From NCBI RefSeq assembly GCF_946885855.1, contig NZ_CAMPHH010000176.1, positions 1-7,264 of the forward strand: a stretch of 7,264 nucleotides of DNA, in the 5' to 3' direction. The notes under the pieces are model-generated. The model had not been told where the DNA came from and did no database searches. It saw only the letters and a program-made list of their open reading frames with translations. Shown one piece after another: positions 1 through 5,960 of the stretch (positions are counted from its first letter, which is position 1; every line of letters begins with the position of its first letter). This DNA is from an uncultured Actinotalea sp. (GTDB lineage: Bacteria; Actinomycetota; Actinomycetes; Actinomycetales; Cellulomonadaceae). Position numbers and translations under genes: made by a program.

Positions 1-741
1 GCCCGGGCCCGGGTGCTCGTCTCGGGTGCGACCGCCGCGTCGCACGACGAGTGCCGGGCGGCAGGGGTGGACGGCCTCCTCGACGGCCCCGGCGCCCCGA
101 CCGTCGCACCGCCCCCTGCCGACGGCGGCTCGCGGATCCTGCGCGCCGGCGAGGCGCAGTGCCTGGCACTGCTGCACCTGCTCCACGCGGACGAGCCGGA
201 CTTCACCGCGATCTCCCAGGTCATCGACACCGACCCCGTGCTCGTCCTGCGTGTGCTGCACCTGGTCAACAGCGGCGCCTTCGCGCTGCGGCACAGCGTC
301 GACACCGTCAGCCAGGCGGTCGTGCTGGTGGGCGTCACGGAGCTCCGGACGCTCGTGGCGGCGCTCATGCTCGACGCGCGGCCCGACGCGATGGACAGCC
401 TGTGGCTCATCCTCGCCCGGGCGCTCACGTGCGAGACGCTCGCGCAGGACTCCGCGGCCTACACGGTGGGCATGCTCTCGGCGCTGTCGGAGCAGCTCGG
501 CATCCCGGCCGCCGTCGTCGTCGAGAAGGTCGGGGTCTCCCCGGCGGTCGCCGACGCCGTGCGGTTCGAGACCGGCGAGCTGGGCAACGTGCTGCACGCG
601 GTGCGGGCGCACGAGCGTGCCGACACGCTCATGGTCATCGCCACCGGGCTCCAGCCCGAGGAGGTGTCGGCCGTCTACATGCAGTGCGTCTCCGACGCGC
701 TGGAGACGGCGCGCGCCGTGACGCGCGAGCCGGCGTTCTGA
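1..741 (+). CDS. EAL-HDOD signalling protein, C-terminal part (5' end outside window)
   Basis: The frame is open from base 1, so the GTG at 13 is unlikely to be the true start; 246 residues are visible. Residues 5-30 (VLVSGATAASHDECRAAGVD and the following LLDGP) match the last strand and helix of an EAL domain, where c-di-GMP phosphodiesterases usually have 'AEGVE...ACRALGFDLFQGYFFARP'; the F-Q-G-Y-F part is replaced here, so the EAL end looks degenerate. The remainder fits an HDOD domain: 'DFTAISQVIDTDPVLVLRVL', then HLVNSGAFALR, then a VGVTELRTLVA helix, and an 'AYTVGMLSALSEQLGIP' segment. This order is that of the YuxH/CdgR-like EAL-HDOD family, about 400 residues when complete. HDOD domains lack phosphohydrolase residues and are generally thought to act as signalling scaffolds. 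The role is probably cytoplasmic signalling; whether the EAL part binds or cleaves c-di-GMP cannot be told without the missing N terminus. Confidence 0.85.
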   Translation, partial: ARARVLVSGATAASHDECRAAGVDGLLDGPGAPTVAPPPADGGSRILRAGEAQCLALLHLLHADEPDFTAISQVIDTDPVLVLRVLHLVNSGAFALRHSVDTVSQAVVLVGVTELRTLVAALMLDARPDAMDSLWLILARALTCETLAQDSAAYTVGMLSALSEQLGIPAAVVVEKVGVSPAVADAVRFETGELGNVLHAVRAHERADTLMVIATGLQPEEVSAVYMQCVSDALETARAVTREPAF

Positions 742-871
742 GCGCGACCGCCACAGCGGCGCACCCCACGCAGCGGGACGGGACCCCCCGTGGACCTGCA
801 CGCGCGGCAGCACCCAGTACCGGGACGAAACGCCCTCCGACGCCGACCTCGCCGCGCGAGAATCATGGTGT

Positions 872-890
872 CCGGGCGGCGCTCGCCCGG
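872..890 (+). promoter_or_regulatory. Leader hairpin just upstream of a ribosome binding site
   Basis: CCGGGCG (872-878) and CGCCCGG (884-890) form a perfect 7-bp stem with a 5-base loop. It ends two bases before the GGAGG ribosome binding site (893-897) of the membrane protein gene. A stem in this position could protect or tune translation initiation, but GC-rich DNA makes such stems by chance fairly often. A GAGAAT at 858-863 could be a -10 element that places the transcript start near the stem, but no convincing -35 is visible. Confidence 0.3.
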
Positions 891-905
891 TTGGAGGTGG
901 GTGCG

Positions 906-1583
906 ATGCCCGCTGGCCCTGGTGACCCCGCCGGCCCCGCGCGACGCGCGCCGACGGTGAGCCGGGAGGTCCCCGTCCTCGTGCTCACGGCGTTCCTCGT
1001 CGCTGCGGCGTTCATCGGGTTCGTCTCCCTGTTCGTCGTCGGCTCGGCGCTCACCGATCCCGGTGGCTGGCGCGGCGCCGCCCTCGCGGCCGGGTACGCG
1101 GTCGTCGTCCTCGGCCTCGCCGCTCTCGCGTTCCTCGTGCCCGACACCGCCGCGGCCCTGATCGGTCTGCTGTCCCTCGCGCCCGTCGGGCTGGGCGCAT
1201 GGGCGCTGGTGGACCACGCCGCCCTGCGGAGCTGGGAGGACGGCCTCGGCCCGGTGTCGCTCGTCCTCGTCGTCGTGGTGGCGGCCGGAGCCGCGGTCCT
1301 CGGGCTCCAGCACCCCGCCGTCGGCGGCGGCTTCCTGCTCCTCGTCACGCTCCTGCCGACCGCGCTCGGCACCGCGGGCGCCGGGGCGGGGTGGGCACCG
1401 GAGCTGATGATCGCCGTCATCCAGCTGCCGCTCGTCGCGGCCGGCGTGCTCTACCTGGTCGCCGCGTACGGGGCGACCCACCGGGTCGCGCGGGTGCCGA
1501 GGGCTCCGCGGTGGCAGGGCCGCGCGCCGCGTGACCGTTTCGCCGCGCGCGGGAGCATGACGGGTCGCCGCGCGGGAGCATGA
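906..1583 (+). CDS. Six-helix integral membrane protein of unknown function
   Basis: 225 residues. The ATG at 906 is chosen because GGAGG lies 8 bases upstream (893-897) and the hydrophobic pattern begins shortly after; the frame is open much further 5', but that part overlaps the preceding gene and is arginine/proline-rich shadow sequence. A short cytoplasmic-looking N terminus (1-20) is followed by six likely membrane segments at about 22-46, 57-77, 80-103, 117-134, 140-157 and 167-189, and an arginine-rich tail (192-225). No signal peptide cleavage site, conserved charged residue inside a helix, or recognisable family motif is visible. The last about 14 residues are encoded by a tandem repeat and may not be conserved in relatives. 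Hypothetical membrane protein; no function proposed. Confidence 0.75.
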   Translation: MPAGPGDPAGPARRAPTVSREVPVLVLTAFLVAAAFIGFVSLFVVGSALTDPGGWRGAALAAGYAVVVLGLAALAFLVPDTAAALIGLLSLAPVGLGAWALVDHAALRSWEDGLGPVSLVLVVVVAAGAAVLGLQHPAVGGGFLLLVTLLPTALGTAGAGAGWAPELMIAVIQLPLVAAGVLYLVAAYGATHRVARVPRAPRWQGRAPRDRFAARGSMTGRRAGA

Positions 1584-1604
1584 CGGGTCGCCGCGCGCGG
1601 GGAG
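1541..1604. repeat. Tandem GC-rich repeat, about 2.6 copies of a 23-25-bp unit
   Basis: Copy 1 (1541-1565) and copy 2 (1566-1588) are identical except that copy 1 has two extra bases in its CG-alternating tract; both contain CGGGAGCATGACGGGT. A third, partial copy (1589-1604) runs into the inverted arm of the terminator. The repeat covers the end of the membrane protein gene: because the unit is not a multiple of three, the TGA inside GCATGACGG is read through in copy 1 and serves as the stop codon in copy 2. Confidence 0.7.
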
Positions 1605-1624
1605 TCCCGGCGCGCGGCGACCCG
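1584..1624. terminator. Bidirectional hairpin terminator between convergent genes
   Basis: Bases 1584-1598 and 1610-1624 are perfect inverted repeats of 15 bp (CGGGTCGCCGCGCGC and its complement). Three more G-C pairs (1600-1602 with 1606-1608) form inside across a single G-G mismatch, leaving a three-base AGT loop. The hairpin starts directly after the stop of the plus-strand membrane protein gene (1581-1583) and lies 6 bases beyond the stop of the minus-strand aldo/keto reductase (1631-1633), so it can serve both. There is no T tract on either side, as is common for actinobacterial terminators. Confidence 0.65.
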
Positions 1625-1630
1625 GAACCG

Positions 1631-2635
1631 TCACGCCACGCGCGTGGGCGGCACCTGCGTCTTGCTCGGGTCGCGCTCGGCGAGGTGGCCGACGGCGTCG
1701 TCGATCGCGGCCATGACGTACTCGTCGAGGACGACGCCGGACGCCTTGACGTTGTCCCGCACCTGGTCGGGGCGGGACGCACCGATGATCGCCGACGCGA
1801 CGTTCTCGTTCTGGAGCACCCAGGCGATGGCGAGCTGCGCCATCGTGAGGCCGAGGTCGTCGGCGATCGGCTTGAGCCGCTGGACGCCGGTGAGGACCTC
1901 GTCGTTCATGAACCGCTTGATCATGTCGGCGCCGCCCTTCTCGTCGGCGGCGCGGCTGCCGGCGGGCGCGGCCTGACCCGGCTGGTACTTGCCGGTGAGC
2001 ACGCCCTGCGCGACCGGCGACCAGACGATCTGGGAGACCCCGAGCTCCTGGGACGTGGGCACGACCTCCGCCTCGATGATGCGCCAGAGCATCGAGTACT
2101 GCGGCTGGCTCGAGATGAGCTGGATGCCGAGGTCCTTGGCGAGGGCGTGCCCGGCGCGGATCTGGTCGGCCGTCCACTCGCTCACGCCGATGTAGAGGGC
2201 CTTGCCCTGGCGGACGATGTCGGCGAACGCCTGCATCGTCTCCTCCAGCGGCGTCTCCACGTCGTACCGGTGCGCCTGGTAGAGGTCGACGTAGTCCGTG
2301 CCCAGGCGGCGCAGCGAGCCGTTGATCGACTCCATGACGTGCTTGCGCGACAGACCCGTGTCGTTGTGGCCCTTGGGCCCGGTCGGCCAGTAGACCTTGG
2401 TGAAGATCTCCAGCGACTCGCGACGCTCGCCGCGCAGCGCGTCGCCCAGCACCTCCTCGGCCACCGTGTTCGCGTAGACGTCGGCGGTGTCGAACGTGCT
2501 GATGCCGGCGTCCAGCGCCGCACGGACGCACTCGACGGCCGTCTCGTTCTCCACCTGGGAGCCGTGGGTCAGCCAGTTGCCGTAGGTGATCTCGGAGATC
2601 TTCAGTCCGCTGTTGCCGAGGTACCGGTGCTGCAT
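1631..2635 (-). CDS. Aldo/keto reductase, potassium-channel beta-subunit-like class
   Basis: 334 residues, full length for the family. It is a soluble NADPH-dependent TIM-barrel oxidoreductase that reduces aldehydes or ketones. The catalytic tetrad is visible: Asp49 and Tyr54 in FDTADVYA, Lys80 in IFTKVYW, His122 in YQAHRYD. The segments GLSRKHVMESINGSLRRLGT and DYVDLYQAHRYD, plus YSMLWRIIE and WSPVAQGVLTGKY, are typical of the Kv-beta/YghZ-like AKR groups; the C-terminal 'SAIIGASRPDQVRDN' (about 283-297) is the usual 2'-phosphate/adenine-binding stretch favouring NADPH. The ATG at 2635 is supported by AGGAG 8 bases upstream on the minus strand (2644-2648). It is transcribed alone, converging on the membrane protein gene. 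The physiological substrate cannot be told from sequence. Confidence 0.93.
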   Translation of the reverse strand: MQHRYLGNSGLKISEITYGNWLTHGSQVENETAVECVRAALDAGISTFDTADVYANTVAEEVLGDALRGERRESLEIFTKVYWPTGPKGHNDTGLSRKHVMESINGSLRRLGTDYVDLYQAHRYDVETPLEETMQAFADIVRQGKALYIGVSEWTADQIRAGHALAKDLGIQLISSQPQYSMLWRIIEAEVVPTSQELGVSQIVWSPVAQGVLTGKYQPGQAAPAGSRAADEKGGADMIKRFMNDEVLTGVQRLKPIADDLGLTMAQLAIAWVLQNENVASAIIGASRPDQVRDNVKASGVVLDEYVMAAIDDAVGHLAERDPSKTQVPPTRVA

Positions 2636-2664
2636 GGATGTCGCTCCTGGGTCGTCGTGCGGGG

Positions 2665-2685
2665 CGTCGGACGGGTCGTCCGACG
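2665..2685 (-). promoter_or_regulatory. Hairpin in the leader of the aldo/keto reductase gene
   Basis: CGTCGGAC (2665-2672) and GTCCGACG (2678-2685) form a perfect 8-bp inverted repeat with a 5-base centre, 16 bases upstream of the ribosome binding site of the reductase gene. It could be an operator or an RNA stem. GTCCGAC occurs again at 2707-2713, which would suit a repeated binding site, but the motif is simple and GC-rich and may be coincidence. Confidence 0.3.
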
Positions 2686-2734
2686 GGAGTCGTCGTGCTG
2701 GAGGTGGTCCGACCGACGCGGTGCGCCGGACCTG

Positions 2735-2756
2735 GTCGGGCCGAGGCCGGCCCGAC
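2735..2756. terminator. Possible terminator hairpin downstream of the DsbA/small-protein pair
   Basis: GTCGGGCC (2735-2742) and GGCCCGAC (2749-2756) form an 8-bp stem around a 6-base loop. It lies about 120 bases past the end of the small two-cysteine gene on the minus strand and about 100 bases before the reductase start. It may end the upstream minus-strand transcript; there is no T tract, so the call is weak. Nothing else convincing is seen in the 240 bases between 2636 and 2875: no AT-rich -10 with a matching -35, and the open frames there are arginine/proline-rich shadows. Confidence 0.3.
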
Positions 2757-2875
2757 GGGTCAGGTCGTCCTCAGGGGGTCGTGCGGAGGGGGCGCCCCTC
2801 GCATACTCGACCACGTCCCGCCGACACGCCTCCCGGTCCTCGCGATGCTCTTGCTGCTCCCGGCGCTCCGGGCGG

Positions 2876-3064
2876 TCACCAGCCGTTGGCGCCGGGCACC
2901 TCGCACGCGTCACCGACGCAGCCCGGCGCCGCGCCGCCGACCATGGTGAGCCGGGCCGGTACGGCGCCGTCGGACGCCACCGCGCGCGCGGCGTCGTCGT
3001 CCGGGGCCCGCACCGCGGCCACCCGCTCCGGGGTCGGATCGATGCCGACCGCGTGCGCCGTCAC
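2876..3064 (-). CDS. Small two-cysteine protein translationally coupled to the DsbA-family gene
   Basis: 62 residues, starting at a GTG (3064-3062) that overlaps the stop codon of the DsbA-family gene as GTGA. All but three codons (GAT, GTA and GGT) end in G or C, while first and second positions are balanced, as in real genes of this genome. The product is soluble, with no signal peptide or membrane segment, and ends in PGCVGDACEVPGANGW, with Cys49 and Cys54 in a C-x4-C arrangement. I do not recognise the family. The coupling suggests a partner or substrate of the thiol oxidoreductase, or a metal- or thiol-binding accessory protein, but this is inference. A weaker alternative is a non-functional overhang; the codon pattern argues against that. 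Confidence 0.6.
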   Translation of the reverse strand: MTAHAVGIDPTPERVAAVRAPDDDAARAVASDGAVPARLTMVGGAAPGCVGDACEVPGANGW

Positions 3065-3744
3065 TCCGGCGACCCGGTCGTCACGGTCAGCCGCTCCGTC
3101 GCGACCTGGGTCAGCGCCTGGGCGAACACCTCCGCGCCCTGCGCCCCGGAGACCCCGTACCGGCCGTCGACGACGAAGAACGGCACCCCGGAGATGCCGT
3201 AGGCCCGCGCCTGCGCGAAGTCCTGCTCGACGGCGCCCGCGTACCGGCGGTCGGCCAGGGCGGCGCGGACCTCCGCCTCGTCCAGGCCGACCTCCACGGC
3301 GAGCGCGACGAGGTCGTCGGGGCGGCCGATGTGCCGGCCCTGCTCGAAGTACGCGCGGAAGAGGCGCTCGACCATCGCGTCCTGCTTGCCGTGGGCGGCG
3401 GCGAGGTGGATGAGCTCGTGCGCGGTGAGCGTCGTCGTGTGCTGGGCGGCCGCGAAGTCGTAGGTGAGCCCCTCCTGCGCCGCGATCTGCGTGACCTGGT
3501 CGAGCATCTGGCTCACCTGACCGGCGGGCAGGCCCTTGTGCCGGGCGAGGAAGTCGGCGACCGAGCCGTCGAAGTCCTGCGGCGTGTCCGGCGCAAGGAG
3601 GAAGGAGTGGTACGTCACCTCCACGTCGAGGGTGCCGCCCTGCTCGCGGTAGAGCTCGACACCGCGCTCGAAGCGCCGCTTGCCGATGAAGCACCAGGGA
3701 CAGACGACGTCCGACCAGACGTCCACGATGATCGCCGCACTCAT
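3061..3744 (-). CDS. DsbA-family (FrnE-type) thiol oxidoreductase
   Basis: 227 residues, normal for the FrnE branch of DsbA-like thioredoxin-fold proteins. The first strand and active site read VDVWSDVVCPWCFIGKRRFE: the CPWC motif (Cys15, Cys18) sits at the N-terminal end of the first helix. A helical insertion occupies about 55-170, and the cis-proline loop is GISGVPFFVVDGRYGVSGAQ with Pro188. There is no signal peptide, so it is cytoplasmic, as FrnE-type proteins are; members act in disulfide exchange or as polyketide-associated isomerases. The ATG at 3744 places the first strand where relatives have it; an in-frame ATG at 3777 would add 11 unconserved residues. No clear Shine-Dalgarno precedes 3744, so leaderless or weak initiation is possible. 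It overlaps the next gene by GTGA. Confidence 0.92.
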   Translation of the reverse strand: MSAAIIVDVWSDVVCPWCFIGKRRFERGVELYREQGGTLDVEVTYHSFLLAPDTPQDFDGSVADFLARHKGLPAGQVSQMLDQVTQIAAQEGLTYDFAAAQHTTTLTAHELIHLAAAHGKQDAMVERLFRAYFEQGRHIGRPDDLVALAVEVGLDEAEVRAALADRRYAGAVEQDFAQARAYGISGVPFFVVDGRYGVSGAQGAEVFAQALTQVATERLTVTTGSPE

Positions 3745-3781
3745 GTGGGGTACGAACCGGGACGACGCGCGCCGCATTCCG

Positions 3782-3800
3782 CGGTCCCGGACCGGGACCG
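3782..3800. promoter_or_regulatory. Perfect 19-bp palindrome in a divergent promoter region
   Basis: CGGTCCCGGACCGGGACCG is an odd-length perfect inverted repeat (9+1+9) centred at 3791. It lies 38 bases before the DsbA-family start and 77 bases before the AlkZ-like start, so it could bind a dimeric regulator acting on both genes. The sequence is GC-rich and no regulator gene is adjacent, so operator function is inferred. Confidence 0.4.
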
Positions 3801-3812
3801 GCACGCGAGACG

Positions 3813-3829
3813 CGGGGGCGTCGCCCCCG
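3813..3829. promoter_or_regulatory. Second perfect palindrome (17 bp) in the same divergent region
   Basis: CGGGGGCGTCGCCCCCG is an 8+1+8 inverted repeat centred at 3821, exactly 30 bases from the centre of the neighbouring palindrome, about three helical turns, so the two sites would face the same side of the DNA. The core sequences differ, so they may not bind the same protein. As RNA it could also form a stem in the leader of the plus-strand gene. Confidence 0.35.
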
Positions 3830-3876
3830 ATGTGCGCGGAGCGGCCCGTGTCGGCCCCGGGTGCTTGGCTGACGCC

Positions 3877-5052
3877 ATGACCACCAGCCCGCGGCCGACG
3901 ACGGCGTCCGAGGTCGCCCTGCTGAGGCTGGTCGCCCAGGGCCTCGCCGGCCCGCGCGAGGCGACGGCCCGGGACGTCGTCGGTCGCCTCGCCGCGGTGC
4001 AGGCCCAGGACCTGCGGGGCGCCCTGCGCTCGGTCGCGCTGCGGACGGTCGGCCGGTCGGGAGTGGCGGGAGCGCCGGGCACGGCGGCGTCGCACGGGAC
4101 GACGGCCGACGTCGTGCGGGCGCTCGACGCAGGCGAGGTCGTCCGGACGTGGCCGATGCGGGGCACTCTGCACCTGGTCCTGGCCGAGGACCTGCCCTGG
4201 ATGGTCGAGCTCATGACGCGGCGCCCGCGGGCGGCAGCGGCCACGCGCCGGCGGGAGCTGGGCCTCACCGACGCCCACGTGGAGACTGCGCGCGCGGTGC
4301 TCGAGGACGCGCTGCGGTCGGGGTCGGGCCTCACGCGGGCCGAGGTGCTCGGCCTCTGGCAGGACGCCGGGCTGCGGACCGAGGTCGGGCGCGGCTACCA
4401 CCTGCTGGCGCACCTGGCGCAGCAGGGCGTGATCTGCCAGGGACCGGTCCGTTCCGGCGAGCAGCTGTTCGTCCTCGTCCCGCGGTGGGTGCGGCGTGGC
4501 CGTCGGCTCGGTCACGACCTGGACGAGGAGGAGGCACTGACGGAGGTCGCGCTGCGGTACGTCCGGGGGCACGGACCGGCGAGCGTCCAGGACCTCGCGC
4601 GGTGGACGGGCCTGCCGCTGGGCGCGGTCCGGCGCGGGCTGGCGGCTGCGGGCCGGCTCGTGCACCTCGAGCTCGACGGTCGCACGCTGCTCGCGGCGCC
4701 GGAGCTCCTCGACGCCTCGCCGGAGGACCGGGCGGAGGCCCGCAGGACGATGCTTCTGCCGGGGTTCGACGAGGTCGTGCTGGGGTACGCGGACCGGAGC
4801 GTGACGCTGAGCCGTGCGGACGAGCAGCGGGTGGTACCCGGTCGGAACGGGGTGTTCCGGCCGACGGTGGTGCACGACGGTCGCGTCGTCGGGATGTGGC
4901 GCGTCGTCGGGTCGGGCGAGCGACGGCGGCTCGAGACGGACGAGCTCGTGCCGTGGTCCGGTGATCTCGCGCGAGAGGTCGCGGCGCTGGGCGAGGAGGT
5001 GATCGCGGACGCGTCGCCGGCGGGCGAGCCCGTCGGTACGGTGCCTCCGTGA
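3877..5052 (+). CDS. Winged-helix protein of the AlkZ/YcaQ DNA glycosylase superfamily (HTH_42)
   Basis: 391 residues, the usual length of actinobacterial 'winged helix DNA-binding domain-containing protein' members. Signature segments, in order: RLAAVQAQDLRGALRSVALR (37-56), RTWPMRGTLHLV (90-101), LLPGFDEVVLGYADR (about 292-306) and FRPTVVHDGRVVGMWR (about 327-342). The superfamily folds as tandem winged helices plus a beta-barrel. Its characterised members excise alkylated or crosslinked bases: AlkZ of Streptomyces carries a catalytic Q-x-Q, AlkX (E. coli YcaQ) a Q-x-D. Here Gln42-Ala43-Gln44 gives the AlkZ-type motif, which supports glycosylase activity by family inference. The start at ATG 3877 gives the standard N terminus although no Shine-Dalgarno is visible. 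It overlaps the Nudix gene by four bases. No biosynthetic cluster is visible, so a general repair or self-protection role is open. Confidence 0.85.
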   Translation: MTTSPRPTTASEVALLRLVAQGLAGPREATARDVVGRLAAVQAQDLRGALRSVALRTVGRSGVAGAPGTAASHGTTADVVRALDAGEVVRTWPMRGTLHLVLAEDLPWMVELMTRRPRAAAATRRRELGLTDAHVETARAVLEDALRSGSGLTRAEVLGLWQDAGLRTEVGRGYHLLAHLAQQGVICQGPVRSGEQLFVLVPRWVRRGRRLGHDLDEEEALTEVALRYVRGHGPASVQDLARWTGLPLGAVRRGLAAAGRLVHLELDGRTLLAAPELLDASPEDRAEARRTMLLPGFDEVVLGYADRSVTLSRADEQRVVPGRNGVFRPTVVHDGRVVGMWRVVGSGERRRLETDELVPWSGDLAREVAALGEEVIADASPAGEPVGTVPP

Positions 5053-5561
5053 GCGAGGTGACCGGTCCGTCGGGCGGGACGACTGCGGGGACCGCCGAGG
5101 CCACGGGGATTGCGGGTGCTGCCGGACCTGCCGGGGTGCCCACCCAGCGCGTGGCGGCGTACGGCATCGCTCGCCGGGAGGGTGCCGTCCTGCTCGTCCG
5201 CAGCTCGGACCACTCGGACTTCCCGGGGTCCTGGTCGCTGCCCGGCGGGGGTGTCGACCACGGCGAGCACCCGCTGGACACGGTCGTGCGGGAGTTCCAC
5301 GAGGAGACCGGGCTCGTCGTGCGCCTCTCCGGTTCGCCCGTGCTGCTCTCCGACGTGCTCGAGGTGCGGGACGGTGGGGTCCAGCAGCACTCGGTGCGGG
5401 TCGTGGTCGAGGTGGAGGTCGTGGGTGGGGAGCTGACGGCCGAGCAGGACGGCACGACCGACGTCGCGCGGTGGGTCCCGGCGGGAGAGGCACCGGACCT
5501 GGTGCTCATGGGGTTCACGCGCGAGGCGCTGGGTCTGCCGCCCGGGCGGACGGTCGGGTAG
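5049..5561 (+). CDS. Nudix hydrolase
   Basis: 170 residues. The complete Nudix box G-x5-E-x7-R-E-U-x-E-E-x-G-U is present: Gly67, Glu73, Arg81-Glu82, Glu85-Glu86, Gly88, within GGVDHGEHPLDTVVREFHEE and the following TGL. The preceding FPGSWSLPGGG is the usual lead-in. Such enzymes hydrolyse nucleoside diphosphates linked to another moiety, using Mg2+; the substrate (oxidised dNTP, NDP-sugar, ADP-ribose or other) cannot be assigned. The first about 33 residues are Gly/Ala/Thr-rich, low complexity, and outside the fold. The GTG start (5049) overlaps the AlkZ-like stop as GTGA, implying translational coupling. No separate ribosome binding site is clear, and no ATG occurs before the domain; the GTG at 5136 (Val30) would remove the low-complexity part and is the alternative start. 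Confidence 0.93.
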   Translation: MSEVTGPSGGTTAGTAEATGIAGAAGPAGVPTQRVAAYGIARREGAVLLVRSSDHSDFPGSWSLPGGGVDHGEHPLDTVVREFHEETGLVVRLSGSPVLLSDVLEVRDGGVQQHSVRVVVEVEVVGGELTAEQDGTTDVARWVPAGEAPDLVLMGFTREALGLPPGRTVG

Positions 5562-5626
5562 GTCGTGGGCAGGTGGGTCGTGCAGTGGAGGGCAACGCTT
5601 GGGTGGCCGACGACGCACGTCGCCAC

Positions 5627-5656
5627 GCCGGACCATCGCAGGCCGGACCATCGCAG
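5627..5656. repeat. Perfect tandem duplication of a 15-bp unit
   Basis: GCCGGACCATCGCAG occurs twice back to back (5627-5641 and 5642-5656), 24 bases upstream of the start of the HhH gene. The rest of the 118 bases between the Nudix stop and this gene shows no clear promoter. The duplication could be a doubled regulator site or replication slippage. Confidence 0.75.
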
Positions 5657-5679
5657 GACGACACGTCGGAGGGAGCACG

Positions 5680-5898
5680 ATGGGCACGCCGGACGTCAGG
5701 CCCGTGGGGGACCTACCGGATGAGCTGGGTAGGACGGCGCCCCGCGCCCTCCAGGAGGCCGGCATCGACTCGCTGGAGAAGGTCAGCCGCCACACGGAGA
5801 AGGAGCTCCTCGCGCTGCACGGGGTGGGCCCGAAGGCGATCCGGATCCTGGCGGCGGCGTTGACGCGGAAGGGTCTGCGGTTCCGGCCGCCCGAGTGA
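5680..5898 (+). CDS. Small helix-hairpin-helix DNA-binding protein
   Basis: 72 residues. ATG at 5680 has GGAGGGAG (5668-5675) just upstream. Residues 12-66 form a compact helical domain: DLPDELGRTAPRALQEAGID, SLEKVSRHTEKELLALHGVG and PKAIRILAAAL. The HGVGPKAIRIL part (47-57) is a helix-hairpin-helix hairpin with G-x-G, and the whole resembles the C-terminal domain of RNA polymerase alpha and stand-alone actinobacterial HhH proteins of this size. It should bind double-stranded DNA without sequence specificity; there is no catalytic motif. It follows the Nudix gene after a 118-base gap and probably has its own transcript. It is distinct from ComEA or the RuvA-type HhH proteins, which are larger. 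Confidence 0.82.
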   Translation: MGTPDVRPVGDLPDELGRTAPRALQEAGIDSLEKVSRHTEKELLALHGVGPKAIRILAAALTRKGLRFRPPE

Positions 5899-5914
5899 GC
5901 CGCACGGCCGTAGC

Positions 5915-5952
5915 CCGGCTCGTCGTGTCGGTGCCGGCTCGTCGTGTCGGTG
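5915..5952. repeat. Perfect tandem duplication of a 19-bp unit
   Basis: CCGGCTCGTCGTGTCGGTG occurs twice without a gap (5915-5933 and 5934-5952), between the HhH gene stop and the SOS box of the DUF222 gene. It covers the expected -35 region of that gene's promoter, so it may have altered its expression, or it may be simple slippage. Confidence 0.75.
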
Positions 5953-5960
5953 CCCGGGCC

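Noticed and set aside
763..795. Weak inverted repeat (CACG...CGTG with G and C runs) after the HDOD gene as a terminator
   Set aside because: Arms are short and interrupted, and the pairing is not better than chance in such GC-rich DNA.
858..863. GAGAAT as a -10 promoter element of the membrane protein gene
   Set aside because: No -35 match at 16-18 bases upstream; kept only as a remark.
51..905. Long open frame continuing upstream of the membrane protein gene
   Set aside because: It overlaps the HDOD gene in another frame, is arginine/proline/alanine-rich shadow sequence, and has no initiation signal; the ATG at 906 has a strong ribosome binding site.
675..2531. 618-codon minus-strand frame
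   Set aside because: It lies antisense to the membrane protein gene and out of frame on the reductase gene; composition is that of a GC-rich shadow with many Arg, Gly and Pro and no domain.
2602..2913. 103-codon minus-strand frame in the gap upstream of the reductase
   Set aside because: Arg/Pro/Thr-rich, overlaps the reductase start and the small two-cysteine gene, and has no ribosome binding site.
1580..3202. 540-codon plus-strand frame antisense to the reductase
   Set aside because: Leu/Val/Asp/Arg-rich mirror of a well-conserved gene, with no motif of its own.
3745..5493. Minus-strand extension of the DsbA-family frame for another 580 codons
   Set aside because: The extension is antisense to the AlkZ-like and Nudix genes and low complexity; family homology begins at the ATG at 3744.
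5915..5952. Tandem 19-mer as part of a CRISPR array or iteron set
   Set aside because: Only two copies, directly abutting with no spacers, and no replication or Cas gene nearby.
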